In this document: piece by piece, positions 1 to 8,622 of the stretch | How positions within the stretch are numbered: position 1 is the stretch's first letter | Layout: each line of letters opens with the position of its first letter | DNA from: Chthoniobacteraceae bacterium | Lineage (GTDB): Bacteria; Verrucomicrobiota; Verrucomicrobiia; Chthoniobacterales; Chthoniobacteraceae | Length of the DNA stretch: 37,699 bases | Reading direction: 5' to 3' | Assembly (NCBI GenBank): GCA_947476255.1 | Contig: CANJPY010000049.1 | Span: forward strand, 1 to 37,699 | Made by a program: the position numbers and the translations under genes | Notes under the pieces: model-generated | What the model was told of the DNA's origin: nothing | What the model saw: the letters and a program-made list of their open reading frames with translations, nothing else | Database searches by the model: none

Positions 1-633
1 CCCGCCTCCGAGCGCCTGCGCGTGGACCGCGCCGCGAATCAACAGTTGGTCGGAGAATACTTCCGCTCCATGTACGACCTGATGGTGCTCGCCTTCCAAA
101 CCGACATGACACGTGTCGCGACTTTCAGCAGCGGCAGCGAGGGACAGGGGCTTGCGATACCAGAAATCCAAATCAAGCAGGACCGGCACTCCCTTTCGCA
201 CCACAACGGAAATCCCAAGCGGATGGAAGAACTCACTGCCAGCGACAGATTTAACATCGATCAATTCCGCTACTTCCTGGACCGCCTCTCAGAAACCAAA
301 GATGCGGACGGCCCTCTCCTGGACACAACAGTGGCTCTTTTTGGGAGCGGCATGAGTTACGGCCACAGCCATGGAAACGCAAATCTTCCCCTCGTCCTCG
401 CAGGAGGAAACAAACTGGGCTTCACCCACGGTTCCCACCTCGACCTCAACAGGGTCCAAGGACTAAAGGCCTACGAACTCGCCAACCCGCGGGAGCATTA
501 CAAAATATGCTTCAGTCCGGTAAACCAAAGAGCGCTGATGAGCAATCTTCTGCTCACAGTCGCTCAGTCCATGGGAATTGAAGCTCGCCAATTCGGCGAC
601 AGCACCGGCCCCATTGCCGCCCTGCGCTCGTGA
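1..633 (+). CDS. DUF1552 domain protein, C-terminal part (5' end outside window)
   Basis: The reading frame is open from base 1, so about 210 C-terminal residues are visible and the N-terminus, where this family usually has a Tat signal, lies outside the window. Recognisable DUF1552 features, counted from the GTG at 22, are a helix with [12 protein letters not shown] near residues 24-35, LSHHNG at 58-63, and FGSGMSYG followed by a His-rich [15 protein letters not shown] stretch around 107-129. DUF1552 proteins are exported, PVC-enriched and of unknown function. By eye the [13 protein letters not shown] region parallels the SEFGRTP/LIAGGG region of the DUF1501 proteins in this window, which suggests a related fold (inference). 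The stop overlaps the GTG of the next gene in GTGA, so the two are probably translationally coupled. In other PVC genomes DUF1552 usually sits beside a DUF1592 cytochrome, as here, but here one gene intervenes. Confidence 0.9.
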   Translation, partial: PASERLRVDRAANQQLVGEYFRSMYDLMVLAFQTDMTRVATFSSGSEGQGLAIPEIQIKQDRHSLSHHNGNPKRMEELTASDRFNIDQFRYFLDRLSETKDADGPLLDTTVALFGSGMSYGHSHGNANLPLVLAGGNKLGFTHGSHLDLNRVQGLKAYELANPREHYKICFSPVNQRALMSNLLLTVAQSMGIEARQFGDSTGPIAALRS

Positions 634-1931
634 AACGACCTACCCATTTTTCCTCCCCCAACCCCGCGTCCCCGGCCGCAGGCCCTTGGCGTCGAATCCA
701 TGGCCGTCTCCGTTTGTTCGTCGCGATCTCCGCATTCGCGCCGCTCTGGCTAGACAACGCCTTCCTTCCCTCCGCCGTGCAAGCCGCCCAAGAGGCAGGC
801 TACACTCCGAAATCAACCGAGTTTCTACCTCTTGAAAAGGGCGCGTTTTACTCCGGGGAACTCGCACTCGTGGACCCCATTAACAGGAGAGCTGCCATCC
901 GCTTGGATTGCCCCATTCGCGATGCAAAGCGCGCGAGCGAAGCTCCCCTCTTCTACATTGCGATGCTCCCCTGCGGAGAGCTCTGGTTCCACGGCGCGCC
1001 CGCCACCTTTCAGGACATTCCCCTCGGCACCCATGTCCAGGGCTACTTCTATCCACCGCCCGCAGGACAGGAGGAAACCATTGCGCCTCCGCCCCAAAGT
1101 CTGGCAGCGCTCATTCCCAAAGAAAACCATGCCCTGCTTTTGGAAGACGACGTTTCTTTCGCCAAACGCCACAAGTTCCATTGGAAAATCGTATCTGTGG
1201 CGAAAGACACTTCCAAACTCACCGTCAAAATCGTTGGTGAAACTCCTCTCCATGGACCTTCAGACACGCAAATTCTGGACTTTGATCCCGCCACACGCGT
1301 GTGGAAGGGCGGCCGACTTGTTTCTTTCGACCAGGTCACTCCCAACCAAATCGTACGGCTCAATTTCGCACGCGCCATTAACTGGACCGACAACGAATTT
1401 GGAACAAACGACATCTGGCTGGACGAGGAAAGCCTCGCAGTGGCTGCCGACACTCAGGACAAAACCAACACCCGCTACCACCGCATTCGCTGGCTGCCAG
1501 GACGCATCGAGACCATTGAAGAATTTGATCACGGCGGGGGCATGGTCACTCTCGTTCTTTTCGGCGGCGTCTCCAAGCAGCTCATCAGCGACCTTTATAA
1601 CGACCGCAACGAGCGTATCGCCGTCACACCGGCAGAGCCCACCCTTCGGACGTGGACACACCGCGGCGACAGGGTCTTTGGCAAAATGCAGCACTGGGAA
1701 AACTCCAACGCCGTCCCGGGATTTAGCGGGGTCCGGCTCCGGCTTAAATTCGCAGAAATATTGGAGCACTTCCGGCCAGGCAATGCCGTCCGTGTGAAAG
1801 CCGAGAGCTGGCTCTTCATCAGCAACACTCCCGAAGAACGCATCCAGTCGTTCGAACACCGGGATAATGCGCGTCTTCTGCGCCTCCCAGAACAGTCCCC
1901 AGCGCCTGGGACACCGATGCAGAACAAGTGA
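630..1931 (+). CDS. Exported protein of unknown family between DUF1552 and DUF1592 genes
   Basis: This 433-residue protein starts at a GTG that overlaps the preceding stop by four bases (GTGA). I do not recognise a named domain. Residues about 20-52 form an arginine-rich stretch followed by a hydrophobic segment ([15 protein letters not shown]) and a small-residue end (SAVQAAQ), as expected for a Sec-type signal peptide with a long N-region. The mature part alternates short beta-like segments with Pro- and Gly-rich turns ([22 protein letters not shown]) and looks like a secreted all-beta protein. There is no CxxCH heme motif and no transmembrane segment after the signal. Position and coupling on both sides argue that it works with the flanking DUF1552 and DUF1592 proteins, perhaps as a third component. 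The ORF is clearly coding, since its size and overlaps match its neighbours, but its function is unknown. Confidence 0.8.
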   Translation: MKRPTHFSSPNPASPAAGPWRRIHGRLRLFVAISAFAPLWLDNAFLPSAVQAAQEAGYTPKSTEFLPLEKGAFYSGELALVDPINRRAAIRLDCPIRDAKRASEAPLFYIAMLPCGELWFHGAPATFQDIPLGTHVQGYFYPPPAGQEETIAPPPQSLAALIPKENHALLLEDDVSFAKRHKFHWKIVSVAKDTSKLTVKIVGETPLHGPSDTQILDFDPATRVWKGGRLVSFDQVTPNQIVRLNFARAINWTDNEFGTNDIWLDEESLAVAADTQDKTNTRYHRIRWLPGRIETIEEFDHGGGMVTLVLFGGVSKQLISDLYNDRNERIAVTPAEPTLRTWTHRGDRVFGKMQHWENSNAVPGFSGVRLRLKFAEILEHFRPGNAVRVKAESWLFISNTPEERIQSFEHRDNARLLRLPEQSPAPGTPMQNK

Positions 1932-1933
1932 CC

Positions 1934-4300
1934 ATGAAAGCTGCCCTGCTCCTCCTTGCCTTCCTGTTGTGTTTCCAACCTCCAGCACGCGCCGCAACGC
2001 CCCTCGATCCAAGCCTGGATTTCATGCGCGAACACTGCCTCCGGTGCCACAACGCCGAAAAAACAAAGGGCGGCCTGCGTCTTGATCAACTCACTCGGGA
2101 CTTCTCCGACCTCCCGACAGCAGAGCGTTGGAGCGAAATTCTCTCGCGCATCAATGCGGGAGAAATGCCTCCCGAAGAAGAGAAACAACCTCCCGCAGCA
2201 ACCGTCGCAAAAATCAGCGAATGGATCCATGGCAGCCTCGCAGACGGACGCGCTTCGCGCCTCGCCAAGCGTGCACCCGTGAGCCTTTACAGGCTCAGCC
2301 GCGAAGAATACGCAAACACAGTCAGAGACCTGCTCGGCGTTCCATTCGACATCGATGCCCCCGGCTCGCTGAACGAAGACCCGCGCTGGCGCGGGTTCAA
2401 CCGCATCGGTTCTCTTCTCACCCTCTCCCCTTCCCACGTCGAAAAATACTACGACGCCGCCCAAAAAATTATTTCGGATGCCTTCCCAGATTCTGCGCCG
2501 CAGTCCAAAAAGGGCAAAACCGAGGCAACCACGCCGCGGGCCAAAGAAATCCTTGAACGCCGCGGCGTGTCGGAACCGGCCCGCTCGCTCATCCTTCCTG
2601 GAAAAACGTCCGGCAGCATCGATGCTCGAACTCCCGGCCTCTATCGCATCGCCATACGCCTCAGTGCACTGCCCTCTACGCAAGGAAGGGTTCCGCACCT
2701 CGTCATCTGGGACGACGGGCTCAAGCGCACCATTCATGAAACGGACGTAGACATTCCTGAAGACCAGCCCGAAGTGATTGAGTTCAAGATCCACCTCCCC
2801 ACTGGGCGCTACAGCATCCTGAACCAAGGACCGGGCGTCTTTGAAGCACGCACTTTAAGCCTCACCGCAGAAAACCCGTTCACCCACAGTCGCGATCGGC
2901 GCTGGGTGCATCCGGGAAGTTACAAACTCTTTGATGATGGGAACCGCGCCCTCGTTCCTCTCCTCATCGTAGATTCCGTAGAATGGGAAGGCCCCTTGGC
3001 AGAAGCTTCCGAGACCCAAAAGCGACTTGGAATCATCCCCGCTGATGAATCCAAAGAATCCCTCCAACAGGCACTCCACACCTTTCTAGAACGCGCATGG
3101 CGCAAGCCTGTTTCCGCCCAAGAAATCAAAGAGTTTGTCGATCTTGTGGAAAAGGAACGTTCCGCAGGCGAGAAGTTTCGCAACGCCTATTTGGCGACTC
3201 TCGTCTCCGCGCTTTCCTCAAAAAACTTTTATTATCTTCACGAAGGTAGTCCCGCAGAAAACCGCAAACAACTCGATGCTTGGGAGTTGGCTTCCCGCTT
3301 GTCCTACTTTTTATGGAGCTCGATGCCCGACCCAACGCTCTCCGACCTCGCCCGTAATGGCACCCTTTTGCAGCCGGAAACCCTCAGAGCACAGGTGCTC
3401 CGCATGTTAGAGGACCCGAAGATCGCCGAATTCGAACGCCACTTCCCAAGTCAGTGGCTCCAACTCCATCGCCTTGGCGCCTTCCCCCCAGACGCAGAAC
3501 TCTACCCAGCCTACGACAAGTGGCTGGAGCAAAGCATGCGGCGTGAGACTGAACTTTTCTTCCGCGATGTTTTCCGCAAAAACCTTCCCATTCGCGAGTT
3601 CATACGCTCCGACTGGACCTACCTTAATTCCCGTCTCGCCTTGCACTACGGTTTACCGTCGCCCGGCCGGCAGGGCTTTCAGCGCGTCCTGCTTCCAATC
3701 ACCGGCCATCGCGGAGGCATCCTCACGCAGGCCTCTCTTCTCACACTGACCTCGGACGGCGTCAGGCACCGCCCAGTCCATCGCGGGGTGCTCGTTTCGG
3801 AATCTATTTTCGGCAGGACGCCTCCGCCGCCCCCTCCGAATGTCGAGCCCTTGGAGCCCACTCCTCAAAACTCACCGAAGGCAACCATCCGCATGCAGCT
3901 CGCTGCCCACGCCACCAACGCGATATGCGCTTCCTGTCACAGCCGGATCGATCCCCTTGGTTTTGCTTTCGACAACTTTGATGCCATTGGCCGCTGGCGC
4001 GACAAAGAAATCGTCAACGCCGGCCTGGGCGAAAACCCCGCGGTCGACGCCACCGGTATCCTCCCCTGGGGAGGCGCCTTCGACGGCCCCGACTCCTTCA
4101 AGAACCTCCTCTCCAGAGATGTGGATAAGTTTGCCGAAGCGCTTGCCACTCAACTCGCTACCTTCGCCTTGCGCAGGCTCACCACAGTCGACGATCTCTC
4201 GGACATTTCCAATTTCACCCGCAGCCTGCGCTCCTCCGATTACCGCTTGCGCGACCTCATTGTCGAACTCGTGCTCTCCGACCTCTTCCGCCGCCGTTAA
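1934..4300 (+). CDS. DUF1587/DUF1592/DUF1588/DUF1585 c-type cytochrome, PVC type
   Basis: A large exported cytochrome-like protein of about 788 residues. An in-frame GTG at 1928 overlaps the upstream stop, but the ATG at 1934 begins a clean signal peptide (MKAALLLLAFLLCFQPPARA), so I place the start there. Domain order: a PSCyt1-like heme segment with CLRCH at residues 35-39 and an MPP motif near 78; DUF1587 (YRLSREEYANTVRDLLG) near 119-135; a beta-rich central part; DUF1595/DUF1592 (WELASRLSYFLWSSMPD) near 450; DUF1588 with a second heme motif, CASCH at 665-669, followed by IDPLGFAFDNFD; and DUF1585 at the C-terminus. Two CxxCH motifs predict two covalent c-type hemes in the periplasm. The electron donor and substrate are unknown. 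It is the last gene of the set, and the terminator at 4352 follows it. Confidence 0.92.
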   Translation: MKAALLLLAFLLCFQPPARAATPLDPSLDFMREHCLRCHNAEKTKGGLRLDQLTRDFSDLPTAERWSEILSRINAGEMPPEEEKQPPAATVAKISEWIHGSLADGRASRLAKRAPVSLYRLSREEYANTVRDLLGVPFDIDAPGSLNEDPRWRGFNRIGSLLTLSPSHVEKYYDAAQKIISDAFPDSAPQSKKGKTEATTPRAKEILERRGVSEPARSLILPGKTSGSIDARTPGLYRIAIRLSALPSTQGRVPHLVIWDDGLKRTIHETDVDIPEDQPEVIEFKIHLPTGRYSILNQGPGVFEARTLSLTAENPFTHSRDRRWVHPGSYKLFDDGNRALVPLLIVDSVEWEGPLAEASETQKRLGIIPADESKESLQQALHTFLERAWRKPVSAQEIKEFVDLVEKERSAGEKFRNAYLATLVSALSSKNFYYLHEGSPAENRKQLDAWELASRLSYFLWSSMPDPTLSDLARNGTLLQPETLRAQVLRMLEDPKIAEFERHFPSQWLQLHRLGAFPPDAELYPAYDKWLEQSMRRETELFFRDVFRKNLPIREFIRSDWTYLNSRLALHYGLPSPGRQGFQRVLLPITGHRGGILTQASLLTLTSDGVRHRPVHRGVLVSESIFGRTPPPPPPNVEPLEPTPQNSPKATIRMQLAAHATNAICASCHSRIDPLGFAFDNFDAIGRWRDKEIVNAGLGENPAVDATGILPWGGAFDGPDSFKNLLSRDVDKFAEALATQLATFALRRLTTVDDLSDISNFTRSLRSSDYRLRDLIVELVLSDLFRRR

Positions 4301-4351
4301 CGGCTGCCCATGCAATACGCCCCAAGACGGTTGGGCTTTCAAAACAAAGCA

Positions 4352-4401
4352 AGAGCGGCACTCCTAGGGTGATGTGCCGCTCTCCGCTTCTGCGTTTTTT
4401 T
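4352..4401. terminator. Bidirectional hairpin terminator between convergent genes
   Basis: A perfect 10-base inverted repeat, AGAGCGGCAC at 4352-4361 and GTGCCGCTCT at 4374-4383, encloses a 12-base loop. On the plus strand a run of seven T follows at 4395-4401. On the minus strand the stem is followed by a T-rich stretch (complement of 4340-4350). It lies between the convergent stops at 4300 and 4430, so it can end transcription from both sides. Confidence 0.75.
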
Positions 4402-4429
4402 GTCCCCGAAACCTCGCCTCGCCGAAGTG

Positions 4430-5695
4430 TTAGGCGAAAAGTTCGTTGACGGGCTTTGCCCCTTCCTTGACCAGCTTCATGGGCCTGCCCAGCGGTGTGG
4501 TCAATTCCTTCGTATAGTTGACTCCCAGAGCATGGCACACACTCGCGTGCAGGTCCGCCACTTGGACCGGCCTGTCTTTGGGCTCCATGCCGTCCGCATC
4601 AGAGGAGCCAATCACTTGTCCGCCTTTCACTCCTCCGCCTGCGATGAGGCTGCTGAAGCAGCGCGCGTGATGGTCACGGCCTGCATCCTTGTTAATCTTA
4701 GGCGTACGCCCAAATTCGCTGAGCACCATCACCAAGGTTTTCTCAAGTCGACCCGAGGCTGCCAAATCTTCAATCAGAGCCGAAATCGCTGGGTCCATCA
4801 CCGAACCGTGATTTCTCATCGAGGGGAAAATATCCATGTGGTTGTCAAAACCACCGCGATTGACCTGCACAAACCGCACCCCTGTTTCCACCAACTTGCG
4901 AGCCAGCAGAGCGCCCCGCCCGAACTCCGTCAGACCGTATCGCTCCAGAGTTTTTGGATCTTCCTTATCCAGGTCAAACGACGCCAGCGCAGGGCTCTTC
5001 ATCAAGTTCACGGCATCGCGCAAGGCCACGGAGGATTCCTTAAGATCCGCAGCGGCAATCTTCCCGGAAGTCCGCGCATTCATGCGCGCCAGCGCTTCCA
5101 GCCTGCGTTGGCCCTGCACCTGACTGATCCCCGCGGGGAACGCAAGGTACGGATCCCGCTCACCAGGCAGCCCCACATAGTACGCTTCGCAGCGCTGTCC
5201 TAAATATCCAGCCCTCGGAGCCATTCCCCCGATGCTGATGTACGAAGGCAAATCACTGCTCCGGTTGCTCTCATTGACAATAAACGAACCCAGACCAGGG
5301 TGCACCAGCGCTGGATTCTGCGGGTAACTCGTCTGCAACTCATACGTGGCGCGCGCATGATCACCGTTGGTCCCGGCAATCGAGCGTATAATCGCACAAT
5401 TGTGCATCTGCTTCGCGAGTTGCGGAAAAATTTCGCTGATCTGAATTCCATCGGCGCTCGTTTTGATGGGCTCAAATTCTCCACCCACCTCCCGGCCCGG
5501 CTTCGGATCCCATGTGTCCAGATGACTCATCCCACCGCTGTTCCAAAAGAGGATTACAGATTCAGCTTTTGGCGCATGCGATGATCCGATCGCGGCGGCC
5601 AGCTGGTGCGCTGGCATTCCAAGGAGAGCCGCTGTCCCAGCGCATTGCGTCAGGAAACGGCGGCGTGAAATGTGGTAGTCTTCGCAGGATTTCAT
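4430..5695 (-). CDS. DUF1501 domain protein, Tat-exported
   Basis: This 421-residue protein begins with a twin-arginine signal (SRRRFLTQCAGTAALLG, residues about 10-26). It carries the usual DUF1501 landmarks: ILFWNSGGMSHLDTWDPKP near 48-66, GLGSFIV, the VRFVQVNRGGFDNH segment, the VLSEFGRTP motif and GRDHHARCFSSLIAGGGV near 360. DUF1501 proteins are thought to share the alkaline phosphatase/sulfatase-type fold. The conserved Asp/His-containing motifs (D of LDTWD, DNH, RDHH) would fit metal binding, but no activity is established to my knowledge. The gene lies 65 bases downstream of the PSD1 cytochrome at 5761-8310 on the same strand, the standard PVC arrangement, so the two are probably cotranscribed and act together outside the cytoplasmic membrane. 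Confidence 0.93.
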   Translation of the reverse strand: MKSCEDYHISRRRFLTQCAGTAALLGMPAHQLAAAIGSSHAPKAESVILFWNSGGMSHLDTWDPKPGREVGGEFEPIKTSADGIQISEIFPQLAKQMHNCAIIRSIAGTNGDHARATYELQTSYPQNPALVHPGLGSFIVNESNRSSDLPSYISIGGMAPRAGYLGQRCEAYYVGLPGERDPYLAFPAGISQVQGQRRLEALARMNARTSGKIAAADLKESSVALRDAVNLMKSPALASFDLDKEDPKTLERYGLTEFGRGALLARKLVETGVRFVQVNRGGFDNHMDIFPSMRNHGSVMDPAISALIEDLAASGRLEKTLVMVLSEFGRTPKINKDAGRDHHARCFSSLIAGGGVKGGQVIGSSDADGMEPKDRPVQVADLHASVCHALGVNYTKELTTPLGRPMKLVKEGAKPVNELFA

Positions 5696-5760
5696 AAGGA
5701 ACTGTGGGCGGGATTTTAACCAAGCTTCGTAAAACAGATTAACTTCAGGGATAAGGCAGA

Positions 5761-8310
5761 CTAGGGAATAAAGCGGAACTCAAGGCTGTTGAGGAGCGTC
5801 CACCGCAGGTCTGCAAGTCCTTCAACAGGAGTCTCGGCTGCCTTCATGAGGGACACCGCCTCGGCCACCTCTTCGCGGTTCGGCCTCCGTGTTAAAGCCT
5901 CGAGATAGGCAAACTCCACGATCTGCTCCGGCTTGGTATTGGGGTTCGAAACCAACTTGAAAATCGGCTCCAAAGGACCAACCCGCGAAGCCTCGTGAGT
6001 GACCTTGCCGTTGAGCATTAAGAGCTCCTGCCGCAGCGAGGGCGACTCATTGCGGAACTCCCCAAGATTGTCTCGCGACGGTTGTCCAAACACCCGCACA
6101 AAATGCGAAGGAGGCGCTGGCGAGGCCATCCGGAAAGTGCTGTCAAACTTGGGATTATCATCCAACACTTCCGTAATTGTTTCCAGTCGGAAGCGCTCCG
6201 CTAGGCCCGACTGCAACGCCCTGATTCTCGCCATGCGTACCGCTTCCACCTCCGCATCTTCTTTCTTCTGCCTTGCCTCCACATCCATCCGCGATTCAGA
6301 CAAGACTCCCTCAGAGATCATGACACCTGCGGGCTTGTTCTTGGTCAGACTGCCCGTATCGCCCTCTTTGAGAAGCGCATCAAAATCAAGCTTCTGCCCC
6401 TTCTCCAAGTCATAGGGGGCACTTCCCATCGCAGGCTTGCCACCCATCATCTTTGGCTCATTTCCAGTCATGGCATCATCCGCAACTGCAAAAGCCTCCT
6501 TCGGTGCGATAGGAATCCGTATCTGGCGCTGCACTTCACGCCGGTTCGCCCCCGTAGGCCACTTGAAATCCTGCACGTGACCCGCCTCGGCGACGCTGTC
6601 AAACAACACCTCGCCCAGCATACGCCTCGGCCGGGTCGCAGTGAACGCCTCCTCCGCCTGCGCCGACTCCTGGGCTGTCGCACCTGCCGGCAAGTGGCCC
6701 TTTTGATAGGTCTCAGTCAGAACGATCAGCTTCACAAGCGAGCGCAAATCGTACCCGCTGGCGATGAATTCCTGCGCCAAATACTGCAGTAACTGTGGAC
6801 TCCGGATCTCATTATAAGCGGAGAAATTATCCAATGGCTCGACAAACCCACGCCCCACCAACTCCGCCCACACCCTGTTCACCAAGGCCCGTGCGAAATA
6901 AGGATTCCTCGGATCCGTGATGTGTGCGGCCAGTTGCGCGCGCTCTTCGCTCTGCCGGAAAATACTCTTGTCAACCTGGCGCTTTTTACCGTCCCGCACC
7001 GACTCGGCAAGGACATCTCCTCCGGGAAGACTCGCCTTCAACGCCTTTTGAGGATCAGCGTCGGAAACAAGCTCATCCAAGGCTTTGTTTGCCACCGCCC
7101 GCTCGTCGACCCCCGGATTCCGCATCTTTTCCAAACGGCTTATGTAAGAAGGCTTCACTTTGAAGCTGATCATCTCGAAAGGAAACTTCGGCTCCACTCC
7201 ATCCCGCTTGGGCGCTTGCTCGCGCTCGGGCGGCCACTTCACGAGCATCTCATCGCCTTCGGTGGTATAAACGGTCTTTATCTTTTTGCCAGTCTCCACC
7301 CGCTTGGAATGCCCAAAGTAGGCTGCGAGTTCATAAAATTCCTTCTGCTTCCAATCGTCGAAGGGATGATCATGGCATTCGGCGCAGGCCAGCCGGACAC
7401 CCATAAACACCTGCACCGTCGCACCCGCCAGCGCCATGGGATTCACCATGTCTCCAAGGGCAAAACCCGCCGCAGGCGCCTGCTCCGCCCGACCGTTCGT
7501 TGAAATCAACTCCCGCACCATCTCATCGTAGGGTTTTCCCTGCGCAACACAGCGGTTGATATAAGCCAGCAATTGCGAGCCCCCTTCCGCCTGCGAGCGC
7601 ACTCGCAGCATATCCGCATAAAAAACCGTCCAGCGGTCTGCGAACCGCGGACTCGATATCAACCGCGCCACAAGTTTGGACCTCCGCGTGCGAGCGTCCT
7701 CGGCTTCAAATTGTGCGACCTCCTGCGTCGTCGGAATCCGCCCCACAAGGTCCACCGTCACCCTCCGCAGGAAAGAAAGATCATCTATCAACGCGGCCCC
7801 CAGAAGCTTCTTACCCTTGACCGGGGTGTTTTCCTTTTTGAGAATTCCATCCGCAACACGCGCAGCCTCCTCCACAGACGTCGGTGCAGTCTCCGGAATC
7901 AGACGAAAGTCCGAGAGCCCGGGGACTGATCGTTTATGGCTTTTGAGCACCACCCCGTCCGGCCACTTCGCTCCAGTCTTGACCCACTCCACCAACCAAT
8001 TCTTGTGAGGCCCAGAAAGCGGCTCCATTTCCTGCGGCATCAAATCTTCATGTCCCCGAGGCACCGAAATGCGCCTGATGAGTTCGCTTTTTTCCACATC
8101 CCCCGGCACCACCGTGGGACCACTCGCCCCGCCGCGCAGGAAGCCTTCCTTGGTGTCCAAGCGCAATCCGCCTTTCTTCTTCTCAGCGCTGTGACACCGG
8201 ACACAAGAGCCTTCCAACACAGGCTGAACCTTTTGAATGAAATCAAACTCCGCCCTCGCCACGGTGATAGAGGTCAGGAGGAGTGCCAGGATTTGAAAGG
8301 AGCCACGCAT
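5761..8310 (-). CDS. PSD1 cytochrome (PSCyt1-DUF1549-DUF1553)
   Basis: The open frame runs to 8352, but the ATG at 8310 begins a typical Sec signal peptide (MRGSFQILALLLTSITVARA), so the start is placed there, giving 849 residues. PSCyt1 follows with CVRCH at residues 36-40, the KKKGGLRLDTKEG motif and LMPQEMEPL near 90. DUF1549 covers roughly 140-340 and ends with a second heme motif, CAECH at 309-313 followed by DHPFDDWKQKEFYELAAYF. DUF1553 follows with RALVNRVWAELVGRGFVEP near 480. A charged, Met/Lys-rich insert lies around 590-700 (SESRMDVEARQKKEDAEVEA), which is longer than I expect for the family. It is probably an exported multiheme partner of the downstream DUF1501 protein. Substrate and electron acceptor are unknown. 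Confidence 0.92.
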   Translation of the reverse strand: MRGSFQILALLLTSITVARAEFDFIQKVQPVLEGSCVRCHSAEKKKGGLRLDTKEGFLRGGASGPTVVPGDVEKSELIRRISVPRGHEDLMPQEMEPLSGPHKNWLVEWVKTGAKWPDGVVLKSHKRSVPGLSDFRLIPETAPTSVEEAARVADGILKKENTPVKGKKLLGAALIDDLSFLRRVTVDLVGRIPTTQEVAQFEAEDARTRRSKLVARLISSPRFADRWTVFYADMLRVRSQAEGGSQLLAYINRCVAQGKPYDEMVRELISTNGRAEQAPAAGFALGDMVNPMALAGATVQVFMGVRLACAECHDHPFDDWKQKEFYELAAYFGHSKRVETGKKIKTVYTTEGDEMLVKWPPEREQAPKRDGVEPKFPFEMISFKVKPSYISRLEKMRNPGVDERAVANKALDELVSDADPQKALKASLPGGDVLAESVRDGKKRQVDKSIFRQSEERAQLAAHITDPRNPYFARALVNRVWAELVGRGFVEPLDNFSAYNEIRSPQLLQYLAQEFIASGYDLRSLVKLIVLTETYQKGHLPAGATAQESAQAEEAFTATRPRRMLGEVLFDSVAEAGHVQDFKWPTGANRREVQRQIRIPIAPKEAFAVADDAMTGNEPKMMGGKPAMGSAPYDLEKGQKLDFDALLKEGDTGSLTKNKPAGVMISEGVLSESRMDVEARQKKEDAEVEAVRMARIRALQSGLAERFRLETITEVLDDNPKFDSTFRMASPAPPSHFVRVFGQPSRDNLGEFRNESPSLRQELLMLNGKVTHEASRVGPLEPIFKLVSNPNTKPEQIVEFAYLEALTRRPNREEVAEAVSLMKAAETPVEGLADLRWTLLNSLEFRFIP

Positions 8311-8622
8311 GATAGGGGGAGCAAGATGTCTCTGCCGATTTCTGTATGCCATTGAATGATTTAGTGCAAACTAATAATTATAAATACATCCAAATCTGAT
8401 CTCTTAGGCTCATTTACCGATTTTTTTCAACCCTCGGCTGCCTTGACTCAACACATAATCCCCCGAGCTTCGCTAGAGATTCCTCCGCAAGTTCAACCGA
8501 AATCATAACCTCGTCAAAGGCACTAGGCACTCGCCACTGCCGCGTTGCTAGAATTAAAGTCTGTCACGCCTTTTCCGAGTGGTCTATTCACCTTTCACGT
8601 CCCACCCCCGTCTTCAAATCTC
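8311..8622. promoter_or_regulatory. Divergent intergenic region between PSD1 (-) and TIGR02604 (+) genes
   Basis: These 312 bases separate two divergent genes and should hold both promoters. An AT-rich block at 8369-8390 contains TATAAT on the minus strand (8382-8377), a possible -10 element for the PSD1 gene, though no good -35 lies 16-18 bases upstream of it. On the plus strand TTGACT at 8443-8448 resembles a -35 box, but no convincing -10 lies at the right distance. I see no RNA gene and no strong hairpin. An in-frame TTG at 8545 could extend the plus-strand gene by 26 residues, but the signal peptide argues for the ATG at 8623. Confidence 0.35.

Noticed and set aside
1595..2827. Long minus-strand open frame (410 codons)
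   Set aside because: It lies fully opposite the end of the unknown exported protein and the start of the DUF1592 cytochrome, has no recognisable motif and has the composition of an antisense shadow.
4400..5203. Plus-strand open frame of 267 codons opposite the first DUF1501 gene
   Set aside because: The minus strand carries clear DUF1501 motifs there; the plus frame shows no domain and is His/Arg-rich as expected of a shadow.
8443..8480. Sigma-70 promoter starting with TTGACT
   Set aside because: No acceptable -10 hexamer lies 16-18 bases downstream.
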